The notes beneath the pieces are model-generated. The model was not told the origin of the DNA and searched no databases. It worked only from the letters and a program-made list of their open reading frames with translations. A stretch of DNA of 64,000 nucleotides from Bacillus sp. S/N-304-OC-R1 (GTDB taxonomy: Bacteria; Bacillota; Bacilli; Bacillales; Cytobacillaceae): assembly GCF_019749375.1 (NCBI RefSeq), contig NZ_JACWFE010000021.1, positions 87,602 to 151,601 on the forward strand, written 5' to 3'. How positions within the stretch are numbered: position 1 is the stretch's first letter; every line of letters begins with the position of its first letter. The translations under genes were made by a program, and so were the position numbers. Shown one piece after another: positions 8,745 through 17,879 of the stretch.

Positions 8745-9420
8745 GTCATCCAATAAACCTTTTATTGGATACAGTGGCAGCCTTCTTCCGGGCTGGCTGA
8801 TAAATTTTATTATCGGACACGGAAGCGGCTTTTCCTTCGAAGCTGGCCAATAAACCCTTTTATCGGACACAAGGGGCTACTTTTCCTTCGAAGCTGGCCA
8901 ATAAATCTTTTTATCGGACACGGAAGCTACTTTTCCTTCGAAGCTGGCCAATAAACCCTTTTATCGGACACAAGGGGCTACTTTTCCTTCGAAGCTGGCC
9001 AATAAACCTTTTTATCGGACAAGGGTAGCTACTTTTCCTTCGAAGCTGGCCAATAAACCTTTTTATTGGACACGGAAGCTACTTTTCCTTCGAAGCTGGC
9101 CAATAAACCCTTTTATCGGGCACAAGGAGCTACTTTTCCTTCGAAGCTGGCCAATAAACCTTTTTATCGGACACAAGGAGCTACTTTTCCTTCGAAGCTG
9201 ACCAATAAATCTTTTTATCGGACACGGGTAGCTACTTTTCCTTCGAAGCTGGCCAATGAACCTTTTTATCGGACACAGGCGACCGCTTTTACAGTCAAAG
9301 CAGTCCGATAATCCTCTTTATCGGACACGAGTAGCGACTTTTCCTTCGAAGTTGTCCAATATACCTCTTTATTGGACACGCTGCACTGCTTATACTTCAC
9401 TGCTGTCCAATAAACAAAAA
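8745..9420. repeat. 51-bp tandem repeat array A (about 13-14 units) with a dyad core
   Basis: Units recur every 51 bases (for example 8845, 8896, 8947, 8998). Each carries GGCCAATAAACC then TTTTATCGGACA, followed by a spacer such as CAAGGGGCTACTTTTCCTTC. The left and right halves form an imperfect inverted repeat, TGTCCRATAAA / TTTATYGGACA. The outer copies (8748, 8800, 9302, 9353, 9404) diverge in the spacer but keep the dyad. The array sits between two convergent genes. Because 51 is divisible by three it creates an open frame of 17-residue repeats (ATFPSKLANKPFYRTQG), which I regard as accidental. Confidence 0.93.
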
Positions 9421-9463
9421 AGCAAGCAGAGCCCCTACACTCCACTTGCTTCATCTAATAAAC

Positions 9464-10705
9464 CTATTGTACTTCCTTCGCTTTTTGCTTTGTATCAAGA
9501 TTATCAAGTATATCATCCACAATACTTTTCCATGAGTACTGCTCAATGGCAAGCTTGCGGCCATTTTCAGTCATAACCTGATACTCATCATCTGATACTT
9601 TCATTAATTCCTCAATAGCAGCTGCAATTCCCTCTGGATTTTCCGGTGGAGCAATTTTTCCGCACTGGAATTCTTCCAAAATCGCAGCACTTTCTCCATC
9701 TCCGCAGTAGAGAACTGGTACGCCTGAAGAAATGGCTGGGAAAATTTTAGATGGCCTTGCCCCTTTAAACAGCTCAATATTTCTCAGTGAAACAACACTG
9801 TAATCAGCGATCGAGAACATCCTTGGCATTTCTGAAACGGGAACGGATCCGTAGAAGGTTACATTATCAAGCTGTAGCTCCTCTTTCATGCTCAACAGCT
9901 TCTCCCGCTCCTGGCCGTCTCCAACAAAGAGAAAATGTACATCTGGAAGCTTGTCCTTTAATAATAGCGCTGCTTCCAATACGGAATCCAATCCTTGAGC
10001 ATACCCTAGCGCACCAGCATACATAAAGACCTTTTTCCCTTGGATGCCGATTTTTTCTAATAGTTCATGGTCCTTTGGCAGCGGCTTAAAGGTATCTGTA
10101 TTCACCCCATTCGGTAGAAGAAATACATCTGATTCGCTTTTCCCCTTCCGAATCATGTAATCCTTAATACCTTCCGTTGCAGTAGCAATTTTCCAAGATT
10201 TCTTGTATAGAAATCTTTCCAGCCTTTCTGCTAAGCGAATAAAGTTTTTATTTTTCAAGATGCCTAATTCAACGGCTGATTCTGGCCAAATGTCGGCAAC
10301 ATTAAAGACAAACTTAGCCCGCTTCATTTTCGCACCGAGATAGCCTGTAATGCCAAGAAACAATGGCGGCGAATTACAGATAATCACATCGGTTGGTTTC
10401 GATTTCATTATGGAAAAAAAGGCACTAAAGGTGAAGGAAAAATAAGAAGCAAGCCGCTTCCAAAAGCTTCCCTTTGGAGATGGATAAATCCATGATCTAT
10501 GAACAGGGATCCCATCCCACTCTTCAAACATATAAAACTTTCCTCGATATTCCTCAGGGATAATACCATGAGGGTGGTGAGGAAAGGCCGTCAATACTTC
10601 CACCTGATGTCCTCTGCTAATTAGCTCTTTACTTACTTCATACACACGAATTTGCGGAGCACCTGTTTCAGGGGGAAAATGCTGACACAAATAAATCACT
10701 CTCAT
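9464..10705 (-). CDS. Glycosyltransferase family 4 (WbuB-like)
   Basis: 413-residue GT-B glycosyltransferase, likely cytoplasmic. The N-terminal acceptor domain begins MRVIYLCQHFPPETGAPQIR, typical of the WbuB/WcaI group. The C-terminal GT4 part has LPNGVNTDTFKP, MYAGALGYAQGLDSVLEAA and FVGDGQEREKL. The usual EX7E region is modified (KGARPSKIFPAISSGVPVLYCGDGESA). It would add one sugar of the polymer repeat unit; donor and acceptor cannot be told from sequence. It is the last gene of the long minus-strand operon that begins at 20040, 14 bases after gtaB. The ATG follows GGAGATGGGAAA. Confidence 0.85.
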   Translation of the reverse strand: MRVIYLCQHFPPETGAPQIRVYEVSKELISRGHQVEVLTAFPHHPHGIIPEEYRGKFYMFEEWDGIPVHRSWIYPSPKGSFWKRLASYFSFTFSAFFSIMKSKPTDVIICNSPPLFLGITGYLGAKMKRAKFVFNVADIWPESAVELGILKNKNFIRLAERLERFLYKKSWKIATATEGIKDYMIRKGKSESDVFLLPNGVNTDTFKPLPKDHELLEKIGIQGKKVFMYAGALGYAQGLDSVLEAALLLKDKLPDVHFLFVGDGQEREKLLSMKEELQLDNVTFYGSVPVSEMPRMFSIADYSVVSLRNIELFKGARPSKIFPAISSGVPVLYCGDGESAAILEEFQCGKIAPPENPEGIAAAIEELMKVSDDEYQVMTENGRKLAIEQYSWKSIVDDILDNLDTKQKAKEVQ

Positions 10706-10719
10706 TTTCCCATCTCCAA

Positions 10720-11583
10720 TTAGTTCACATTTAATTGTTTGATATAAGCTTCTAGCTTATCTTTAAGATCCGGACGTTTTAAGGCATAATCAATGGACGC
10801 CTGTAAAAAGCCAAATTTATCTCCTACATCATAGCGTTTTCCTTGAAGGATATAAGAATAGATAGATTCTTTTCCTAATAGACGGTCAATCGCATCTGTT
10901 AGCTGAATTTCGCCTTTTTTATCTGGAGCAACTTCTTCCAGTAACTCAAAAATAGCTGGCGATAAAATGTAGCGTCCTACAATTGCTTGTGTGGATGGAG
11001 CTTCCTCGATAGATGGCTTTTCAACAAGGCTCTCGACTTTGTATAAATCGCCCTCTTTCTCTGAGTAATTCACAATCCCATACTTATTCACTTCAGAACG
11101 AGGAACTTCATTACAGCCAAGAATGCTGGATTGAACGACATTATACTGATTAATCATTTGCTTTAAAGCTGGAACTTCACTATCAACAATATCATCACCT
11201 AGCAGAACCGCAAATGGTTCATTGCCGATAAATTTCTTAGCACATAACACAGCATGTCCTAAGCCTAATGGCTCTTTTTGGCGGACATAGTGTATATCCA
11301 CAAGGTTTGAGATATTCTCAACAATCTCGAGCATATCATGCTTACCTGTTCTTTCAAGCAGCATTTCAAGCTCAACAGATTTATCAAAATGATCCTCGAT
11401 CGCCCTTTTGCTTCTTCCTGTTACGATAATAATATCTTCAATGCCGGATTCAACAGCTTCTTCAATAATATATTGAATCGTTGGCTTATCAACGATCGGA
11501 AGCATTTCCTTTGGCTGTGCTTTCGTTGCTGGAAGGAAACGCGTTCCTAACCCTGCAGCAGGAATTACCGCCTTTTTTATCAT
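10720..11583 (-). CDS. gtaB: UTP-glucose-1-phosphate uridylyltransferase
   Basis: 287 residues, the usual length of GtaB/GalU. It makes UDP-glucose from UTP and glucose-1-phosphate in the cytoplasm. Motifs: the nucleotide-binding AAGLGTRFLPATKAQPKEMLPI at the N-terminus, TGRSKRAIEDHFD, LGLGHAVLCAK, VLLGDDIVD, VEKPSIEEAPS and DVGDKFGFLQASIDYAL. The ATG overlaps the stop of the upstream glycosyltransferase (ATGA) and follows GGGGGATGAAATC, so the pair is coupled. UDP-glucose could feed a glucose residue of the polymer made here, as well as glucolipids. B. subtilis also has gtaB in this chromosomal neighbourhood. Confidence 0.95.
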   Translation of the reverse strand: MIKKAVIPAAGLGTRFLPATKAQPKEMLPIVDKPTIQYIIEEAVESGIEDIIIVTGRSKRAIEDHFDKSVELEMLLERTGKHDMLEIVENISNLVDIHYVRQKEPLGLGHAVLCAKKFIGNEPFAVLLGDDIVDSEVPALKQMINQYNVVQSSILGCNEVPRSEVNKYGIVNYSEKEGDLYKVESLVEKPSIEEAPSTQAIVGRYILSPAIFELLEEVAPDKKGEIQLTDAIDRLLGKESIYSYILQGKRYDVGDKFGFLQASIDYALKRPDLKDKLEAYIKQLNVN

Positions 11584-12662
11584 GATTTCATCCCCCTATT
11601 CAAGGTTTGATCGTATAGATCTAGCATGCCGTTAGCATTGTCCACCCAGTTATAATGAGCTTTTACATGGTCAATCCCTGCTTGACCCATTTCTCTGCTT
11701 TTTTCTTTGTTGTCTATTAAAGAGCGAATGGCCTTTGCCAATTCTTTCGGGTTTTCCTTCGGTACCACATACCCCGTCTTCCCTTCCAGGACAACCTCTG
11801 GAAGGCCGCCGACATTGGACACAACAACTGGAACACCGCAAGCCATTGATTCTACCGCCGCTACACCAAAGCTTTCACTGTCCTCTGTGGAAGGAACACC
11901 GAATACATCCATTTTATTTATGTATTCAGGAACCTTATCATTTGGAACACGGCCTGTAAAAGTAGTAACACCATCGATTTTCAGATCGCGTGTTAATTGG
12001 ATATACTCATCCTTCTGCTTTCCATCTCCCACAATTAATAGGCGTGCATTGCTAGTAGCAGAATAGATCTCCGCGAACGCATGAATTAAATCCCCAATTC
12101 CATATTTATCTTCTAAGGCCTTAACCGTACCAATTGTAATATCATCTTCAGAATTTAAACCTGGAATCGGCTTAAATTTCTCCATATCTACACCGAATGG
12201 AGTGACGAAAATGTTTTTGTTCGTATACTTATTTGTCTCTTTAGCCATGATATGACTTGTAGAACAAATCACATCTGCTTTAGACAGTGTATACTCTACA
12301 ATTTTCCGATTTACGCAGCCTTGCTGAGGGAATTGAAAAACATCCCTTCCCCAAACAGATACATAAAAAGGCTTGTAATTCGCAAGTGCTCCAATGAACC
12401 CGTAGCTGGATACATAGTGAGCATGAAGAATATCCGGTTTTAACTGTTTTAATACTTTTTTAAGTGCAAATACGCTTGAAAAATAGGATAGCTTCCCAGG
12501 TAAAAGCTTTGGAAGTGTGATCGTATCAACTTCCTTCGCATTCTCCTCAGAATAATGATCAGCAAAGGTAACGACCTTCACATCTATTCCGTTGTTTTTG
12601 TAAAATAAGGCCCACTTATGCGTATGAATCGATCTGCTCGGAGCCAAAATTAGAACTTTCAT
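11580..12662 (-). CDS. Glycosyltransferase family 4
   Basis: 360 residues with a GT-B fold. The N-terminal half starts MKVLILAPSRSIHTHKWALFY and carries ILHAHYVSSYGF. The C-terminal half has VTPFGVDMEKFKP, TIGTVKALEDKYGI, LIVGDGKQKDEY and FTGRVPNDKVPEY. The retaining GT4 EX7E motif is seen in PSTEDSESFGVAAVESMACGVPVVVSNVGGLPEVV. It is a nucleotide-sugar transferase for a polymer repeat unit, with unknown donor. Its stop overlaps the gtaB start. It is 33 bases downstream of the previous glycosyltransferase gene. Confidence 0.88.
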   Translation of the reverse strand: MKVLILAPSRSIHTHKWALFYKNNGIDVKVVTFADHYSEENAKEVDTITLPKLLPGKLSYFSSVFALKKVLKQLKPDILHAHYVSSYGFIGALANYKPFYVSVWGRDVFQFPQQGCVNRKIVEYTLSKADVICSTSHIMAKETNKYTNKNIFVTPFGVDMEKFKPIPGLNSEDDITIGTVKALEDKYGIGDLIHAFAEIYSATSNARLLIVGDGKQKDEYIQLTRDLKIDGVTTFTGRVPNDKVPEYINKMDVFGVPSTEDSESFGVAAVESMACGVPVVVSNVGGLPEVVLEGKTGYVVPKENPKELAKAIRSLIDNKEKSREMGQAGIDHVKAHYNWVDNANGMLDLYDQTLNRGMKS

Positions 12663-12695
12663 ATTTCCTCCTGTAGATGCGCTCGAGCGCTGAAA

Positions 12696-13802
12696 CTACT
12701 CTTTTACTAAAGCATTCTTGACCTTTTCTACCCTAGCAGCCCATGAATGCTTTTGCAAAAAGGTTTTTTGAATGTTTGCCCGGTAATCCGCAGCATGCTG
12801 TGCCATTTCTCCAATTGCCCTTGCCATGTCATTAGACTTATCCTCACAAATAATTCCATAACCATCTGTCTCTATTATCTCTCTTTGTGCTTGACAATAT
12901 GTGGCGATAACTGGAAGCTCATTAGAGAGATACTCTACAAGCTTTACAGGAACAGCGAAGTCATTGTAAGTACTGCGATATCTTGGGATAAACGCAAAAT
13001 CCATTTCCCGATAAAGCTCATTTAAGGCTTCTCCACTCAAATGACGTACAGTCACATCCAACTCTTGAATTCGGGCTTTTTTCTCTTCTGGCAATTGCTT
13101 ATACTCATCCTCACGGCACACAATTGTCAATTCGGCCACTTTCCCTTGCCCATTAGCGATTTCCATTGCATCGAGCAGAAGAAACAACCCGTAATCTTCA
13201 TTATTAATCCCGCCGACATAAAGCCCCTGAGCCAGCTCAGTATTTTTTTCCTTTTTAACAATATTCATTTCCTTGCCGCCTGGCGGAAGAGAAATCATCG
13301 TTCTTTGTATGTTAACAAACTTGCCCATTGCATCACTTGGCAAGAAAATAACCTGACAGTATTTATTATAGAAACGTTCTTCCATTCGATAAATGGTTTT
13401 CATGACTGCTTTTTTCGGCCCTTTTAACGGATAAAGCTCATCGAACTTCCAGTACACATCACGATAGAAAACGCCAACGGGTACATGACGTTCTTTTAAA
13501 TAGCTCATCACCTTTTTATCGATAAACGGTTTCTTTGGAATATGTCCTTTATCTGTCATCCAGAAAGGAATCGTTTGGTTTTCCATATAGCAAAACCAAA
13601 CATTCTCAAGCTTCCCTTCTGCCTTCCATTGCTCAAAAAGGGCTTCCCTAGCAGAAGAGTTTCCTGACAACAGCAGAATATCAATATTCTCTTTCGCTCC
13701 CCATTCCTGAAATGCCTTATACATTTCCTTTGGCCGAAGCTTAGATCCGCTATTCGCATTTTCCGCTATTTCAAATGGATAATAAAGCAAAACTGATTTC
13801 AT
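12696..13802 (-). CDS. Putative GT-B glycosyltransferase
   Basis: 368 residues. The N-terminus (MKSVLLYYPFEIAENANSGSKLRPKEMYKAF) resembles the start of GT4-like enzymes that bind an acceptor. The C-terminal half has GLYVGGINNEDYGLFLLLDAM, LNELYREMDFAFIPRYRS, and AVPVKLVEYLSNELPVIATYCQAQREII, which resembles the donor-site region. The match to classical GT4 is weaker than for its two neighbours, so donor and linkage are open. Good ribosome binding site AAGGAG seven bases before the ATG. It lies 11 bases downstream of the polymerase gene in the same operon. Confidence 0.75.
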   Translation of the reverse strand: MKSVLLYYPFEIAENANSGSKLRPKEMYKAFQEWGAKENIDILLLSGNSSAREALFEQWKAEGKLENVWFCYMENQTIPFWMTDKGHIPKKPFIDKKVMSYLKERHVPVGVFYRDVYWKFDELYPLKGPKKAVMKTIYRMEERFYNKYCQVIFLPSDAMGKFVNIQRTMISLPPGGKEMNIVKKEKNTELAQGLYVGGINNEDYGLFLLLDAMEIANGQGKVAELTIVCREDEYKQLPEEKKARIQELDVTVRHLSGEALNELYREMDFAFIPRYRSTYNDFAVPVKLVEYLSNELPVIATYCQAQREIIETDGYGIICEDKSNDMARAIGEMAQHAADYRANIQKTFLQKHSWAARVEKVKNALVKE

Positions 13803-13813
13803 ACGTGTTCTCC

Positions 13814-15196
13814 TTATCGTTCATTGCCCGCAGCTTTTTTTCTTGAAAAGTAAGCGAACAAATCCAATCGAAATCTAATAAACAATAGAATCCCAGCGAA
13901 TAAGCAAGTGATAAAAATCCAAATTGGATTAAAGAGAAAATCAGTAAATCCACCTACTAATGTCCGAGGAATATTAATTGAGAAATAAATAAACAAGCAT
14001 AAAAAGACAGGGTTCTTTGGTAGCCTAATAAAAATGATATAAATAAGCTGAACAAGAACTCCTACGTACATCGTTCCAAGAATAATCCCCAAATACCCGA
14101 AATTTGCATAAGCTTCTGCAATAAATAACGTATTCAGCACTCCGCCTGTTCCGTCATCAATTCGATTCGGGAAAGCATTCGCCATCACTAATCTTGCTGA
14201 ACGCACCTGCTCTAAATCAAACCATCCGATCACAATGGATGGAAGGCTTCTGCCATTCAAAAATGGAATCGAATTCCCAAACAAATCTAAGTGCAGGTAA
14301 GTAGGCGAAATTTGCGCCAAAATAATTCTTCCAATCGGTCCAGACGAATAGGAGAAAAAGCTTTCTAAATCTTTAACTCCTTGAATAAATACATACATCC
14401 CCACAATAACCACGGCTCCGCTAAGCGTGTAGCCTATGATCTTATTCCAAGTCAGGACTAACTTCCCTACGTATAATCTGACAAAAATATACATAATGAT
14501 ATAGAAGAAAATTGGTGATTTTGAAAGATCATATACACTAATGGCAACCGCACAAGCAAATAGAGCAAAGAATAAGAATATCCATTTCAAATGTCTAGTT
14601 TTGACCGCATAAACATAGGCAATCAATGAAAGCAAAGGCGTCAAAGCAATTGCAAAAATATTTCTTATATAGACATTGCCATGAAAATTCCTTGCTGCTT
14701 CAATCCTTTGCAAGCCCAATTCTGAAAAGTTCCCTTTTAATAGTGAGAAAATAGGAACTTGATTTGTCTTTAAAAGAGTATAAGCGACAGCTAGCATACT
14801 TATTAAAGATAAACCGAGAAACAGAAGATAGAATTCATTTTTCTGGCTAAATGTATTTTCAACCGGCTTTTTCAAATAATCATTGAATTCCTTTTTCGCG
14901 TCAAATCCCGCAAGCCTGCTTACTAGGAGCATAGATAACGGCAGGAAAACCATAACAAAGGAAACCGCTCCAAAACCAATATAACGGTAAACATCATGAT
15001 GAAGCTTATTAATCATATAATAATGATCAATATCAAGCGCAATGAGCAGGCTGCCTATATAGCTGGAAACAAGCAAGGAATAATAAAAGATTAATGAACC
15101 TAAATTTGGTTTCGTTAATGAAAGGCTTCCAGACACACTAGCAAATAGCTTTATGGAAACGGCTAAAACAATAACCCATATAATAAAAGCCAACAT
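13814..15196 (-). CDS. Wzy-type oligosaccharide repeat-unit polymerase
   Basis: 460-residue polytopic membrane protein with roughly 11-12 hydrophobic segments and a larger extracytoplasmic loop around residues 290-370 (ISPTYLHLDLFGNSIPFLNGRSLP, RLVMANAFPNRIDDGTGG). This layout and the operon setting fit the O-antigen/capsule polymerase class, which joins lipid-linked repeat units outside the membrane. Sequence is too variable in this class for substrate prediction. It lies between the 2-epimerase gene (10 bases away) and a glycosyltransferase gene, in an operon with a Wzx-type flippase. Confidence 0.8.
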   Translation of the reverse strand: MLAFIIWVIVLAVSIKLFASVSGSLSLTKPNLGSLIFYYSLLVSSYIGSLLIALDIDHYYMINKLHHDVYRYIGFGAVSFVMVFLPLSMLLVSRLAGFDAKKEFNDYLKKPVENTFSQKNEFYLLFLGLSLISMLAVAYTLLKTNQVPIFSLLKGNFSELGLQRIEAARNFHGNVYIRNIFAIALTPLLSLIAYVYAVKTRHLKWIFLFFALFACAVAISVYDLSKSPIFFYIIMYIFVRLYVGKLVLTWNKIIGYTLSGAVVIVGMYVFIQGVKDLESFFSYSSGPIGRIILAQISPTYLHLDLFGNSIPFLNGRSLPSIVIGWFDLEQVRSARLVMANAFPNRIDDGTGGVLNTLFIAEAYANFGYLGIILGTMYVGVLVQLIYIIFIRLPKNPVFLCLFIYFSINIPRTLVGGFTDFLFNPIWIFITCLFAGILLFIRFRLDLFAYFSRKKAAGNER

Positions 15197-15206
15197 TCGT
15201 TAGCAC

Positions 15207-16265
15207 CTACTTTTTGCTGAGCAAGTCAACAATTTTTTCAGAAGCTTGTCCATCACCAAATACTTCTTTATATTCCGGGTGAACCTCTTTTTCAACGGCA
15301 GCTAGTATTTTTTCTGTATCTGTTCCTGTTAAAATATTCGCTTCTCCTGTTAATGTTTCAACCCATTCTGTTTGTTCGCGAATTGTAACACATGGGACCT
15401 TCATAAAGTAAGCCTCTTTTTGGACACCGCCTGAATCTGTAACAATTTTCTTCGCATTCGCTTCGAGAGTCAGCATATCCAGATAACCGACAGGATCAAT
15501 GACTTTCAGGTTCGGTACATCACCAAGATTTAAACCGTAGTCAGCTAATTTATGCTTTGTTCTTGGATGAATCGGCCATACCTTCACATCTTCAATTTTT
15601 GAGAAAGCCTCTAAAATATTCTTCATATTTTGAAGATCATCTGTATTTTCCGCTCTATGAATCGTAATTAAATGATAATTCTTAGATGTTAACCCAGCTT
15701 CTTCTAGAATGTTTGATTTTTCTTTAGCCAGTTCGCGGTTATAAAGAACGGCATCGTACATAACATCTCCAATGTTAAAAACATTGTGGGTAATATTTTC
15801 GTTTGTTAAGTTTTCTACAGCCGTATCTGTTGGACAGAAAAGGAATTCTGAAACATGGTCTGTCATGATGCGGTTAACTTCCTCTGGCATTTTCTTATTA
15901 AAGCTTCTTAGACCCGCTTCAATATGAATGACTGGAACGTGCAATTTAGCAGCCACTAGTGCGCCCGCCAACGTAGAGTTTGTATCCCCATAAACCATTA
16001 AATAATCCGGTTGCTCGCTTAAAACGATTTCTTCGATTTTCGCAAGCATTTCACCTGTTTGCTTTCCGTGATTACCAGATCCCACACCTAGATGATAATC
16101 AGGCTTTGGAATATGAAGCTCCTCGAAGAAAATATCAGACATATTGGCATCATAGTGCTGGCCAGTATGAATAATTTTCTCCTCCATATGCTTTCTTAAC
16201 ACTCTTGATACTGGTGCTGCTTTAATAAATTGCGGCCTTGCGCCTAGAATCGTTAATATTTTCAT
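15207..16265 (-). CDS. Non-hydrolysing UDP-sugar 2-epimerase (WbpI/WecB family)
   Basis: 352 residues. Family motifs: MKILTILGARPQFIKAAPVSR, HTGQHYDANMSDIFF, VYGDTNSTLAGALVA, HIEAGLRSFNKKMPEEVNR (catalytic acid region), TIHRAENTD and TDSGGVQKEA near the C-terminus. The enzyme flips C2 of a UDP-N-acetyl sugar. Classical WecB/MnaA makes UDP-ManNAc. The GARPQFIKAA form of the first motif and the presence of WbpA/B/D/E-type genes point instead to UDP-GlcNAc3NAcA 2-epimerase (WbpI), giving UDP-ManNAc3NAcA; this is inference. The ATG overlaps the previous gene's stop by four bases. Confidence 0.87.
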   Translation of the reverse strand: MKILTILGARPQFIKAAPVSRVLRKHMEEKIIHTGQHYDANMSDIFFEELHIPKPDYHLGVGSGNHGKQTGEMLAKIEEIVLSEQPDYLMVYGDTNSTLAGALVAAKLHVPVIHIEAGLRSFNKKMPEEVNRIMTDHVSEFLFCPTDTAVENLTNENITHNVFNIGDVMYDAVLYNRELAKEKSNILEEAGLTSKNYHLITIHRAENTDDLQNMKNILEAFSKIEDVKVWPIHPRTKHKLADYGLNLGDVPNLKVIDPVGYLDMLTLEANAKKIVTDSGGVQKEAYFMKVPCVTIREQTEWVETLTGEANILTGTDTEKILAAVEKEVHPEYKEVFGDGQASEKIVDLLSKK

Positions 16266-17869
16266 TTAAATTCACCTTTCAAGCTTTGAATATAGTCTTT
16301 TGCTAAAAATGAATTAATATTATAAGGCTGTTTATATTTAAGCCCATCATGTTTGAAAGACAATGCTTTTACATACTCTGGATAATTCTTATAAATCCCA
16401 TACCATTCCATTGGCTCTGTGTAATATTGCTGGTACAGCTTTTTCCGATTGTATAGCTTCTTAGCGGTCTTATAGAAGACCCCATATTTTTGTTTCAAGG
16501 ATGCTTCCTTGCCGACTGGCTTTACAGGCTCCGGAAAATAATCTGGGTACATTTTGTTTAATGTGTAATCATATAAATACTTCTTAAAACGTAAATCAAC
16601 AGGAACTGTATTGAAAAAATCCATTAACCGGTCATCCCATAATGGAATATCCCAATTTTTTTCGTAAAACTCATATACACGGACAGAGTTAATAATGAAT
16701 TTTGCCTGGCGTTCTCTCCAGTCCCAATACTCAAACAGGGCACTCGCTTGTTCATTTGTTTGGAAAGGAAGATTTTTAAACGACCGTTTCATTTCTGCCA
16801 GGACATCTTGAGCAGATGTGTGTATACCCTGTTCAACTTCCCATAATTTATGATGCTTATTAAGATTAAATTGAAGAACATCCTCCACTGTAAATTCTCG
16901 GTCAACTGTTATCTCATACGCCAAATGGCTACCAGCGACAAAGTCACCTGAGTGGCCTGGGATAAACACATATTCGGCATCCTGCTTGCCAATTATTTCT
17001 CTAACAGCCGGCCAGTCTTGAAGGTGAGCCATGGATGATCCATTAACGGCGAAAGAAACATAATTCTTCCACTCTTTGGAATGGTACCAGCGATACCAGT
17101 CATCCTTTTTATATTCAATAAAGTCCCATTTCAACCCTAACCGATTAGCAATATCACGGCTAACCTGGGCCTCTTTATTTTCCTTTTTTCCATATGTGAA
17201 GGAGGCAATATTCTCTATTCCGAACTCTTTTAACAGAAGAGCAATGATTCTTGAGTCATATCCACCGCTTAAAGGTAAGATTGGCGTTTTATTAATCAAA
17301 CGTTTGATTAAATCTTCGAAAACAACATGAAGAACACATTTCAATTCTTCACTGAATGTTTCTAAATCCTTTTCCACTGGATGGTGATAAAATTGATAAT
17401 ATTCTTTGTTCTCAAGCTTTCCCGCTTTAGAAATTTGAATATAAGAGCCGGCTTCAACTTGGAATACATTCGTGTAAAGTGTCTTTTCATTGGCTGTGAA
17501 GCCCGTTAATAAAAACTCTTTTACAGCAGTCTGATTGAAGGAAGTCCCGTCTTGCTGCGTGATTCTATCGGTAATAATCCAGCTTGAACCCTCTTGATAA
17601 TAAAACAAAGGAATACTTCGTTTCCGGTCTACAATAGCAGTTACTTGGTTTTGGCCAACACATATATAAGCAAACTCACCAATGATCTCATGTAAGTTAC
17701 TAAGGAAAAAGCCCTCCTCCTTAAAAACCTCATAAGCCTCGTGTGCAGGATAATACTTTCCTTGAAAGATAAAATATCCAGCAAAGTAGATTTGGCCAAA
17801 GGGAAAGGTCATTTGTTTAAATTGGGTTCTAGTATTTAGTTTTACTTTACAGAATTGCAAGTCTATCAC
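16262..17869 (-). CDS. Asparagine synthase-like amidotransferase with degenerate glutaminase half
   Basis: 535 residues with the two-domain plan of AsnB. The N-terminal Ntn-like half (about 1-190) has GEFAYICV and VDRKRSIPLFYY. The C-terminal synthetase half has the ATP-binding PP-loop LPLSGGYDSRI (about residue 204) and ASFTYGKKENKEAQVS. In functional class II glutaminases Cys2 is the nucleophile, but here residues 1-4 are MIDL and no Cys follows until residue 7. Glutamine use is therefore doubtful. In polysaccharide loci such proteins can turn a sugar carboxylate into an amide (for example WbpS in Pseudomonas), so amidation of a uronic acid is plausible (inference). It overlaps the 2-epimerase start and follows the flippase by 10 bases. 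Confidence 0.8.
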   Translation of the reverse strand: MIDLQFCKVKLNTRTQFKQMTFPFGQIYFAGYFIFQGKYYPAHEAYEVFKEEGFFLSNLHEIIGEFAYICVGQNQVTAIVDRKRSIPLFYYQEGSSWIITDRITQQDGTSFNQTAVKEFLLTGFTANEKTLYTNVFQVEAGSYIQISKAGKLENKEYYQFYHHPVEKDLETFSEELKCVLHVVFEDLIKRLINKTPILPLSGGYDSRIIALLLKEFGIENIASFTYGKKENKEAQVSRDIANRLGLKWDFIEYKKDDWYRWYHSKEWKNYVSFAVNGSSMAHLQDWPAVREIIGKQDAEYVFIPGHSGDFVAGSHLAYEITVDREFTVEDVLQFNLNKHHKLWEVEQGIHTSAQDVLAEMKRSFKNLPFQTNEQASALFEYWDWRERQAKFIINSVRVYEFYEKNWDIPLWDDRLMDFFNTVPVDLRFKKYLYDYTLNKMYPDYFPEPVKPVGKEASLKQKYGVFYKTAKKLYNRKKLYQQYYTEPMEWYGIYKNYPEYVKALSFKHDGLKYKQPYNINSFLAKDYIQSLKGEFK

Positions 17870-17879
17870 CTATTTTAAA

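Noticed and set aside
8745..9420. CRISPR array
   Set aside because: The units are contiguous tandem repeats of 51 bases without unique spacers, and no cas genes are present; the same holds for the arrays at 41.6 and 47.8 kb.
9066..9576. Open frames encoding 17-residue repeats (ATFPSKLANKPFYRTQG type)
   Set aside because: They exist only because the DNA unit is 51 bases; no ribosome binding site, and the edge copies vary without regard to the frame.
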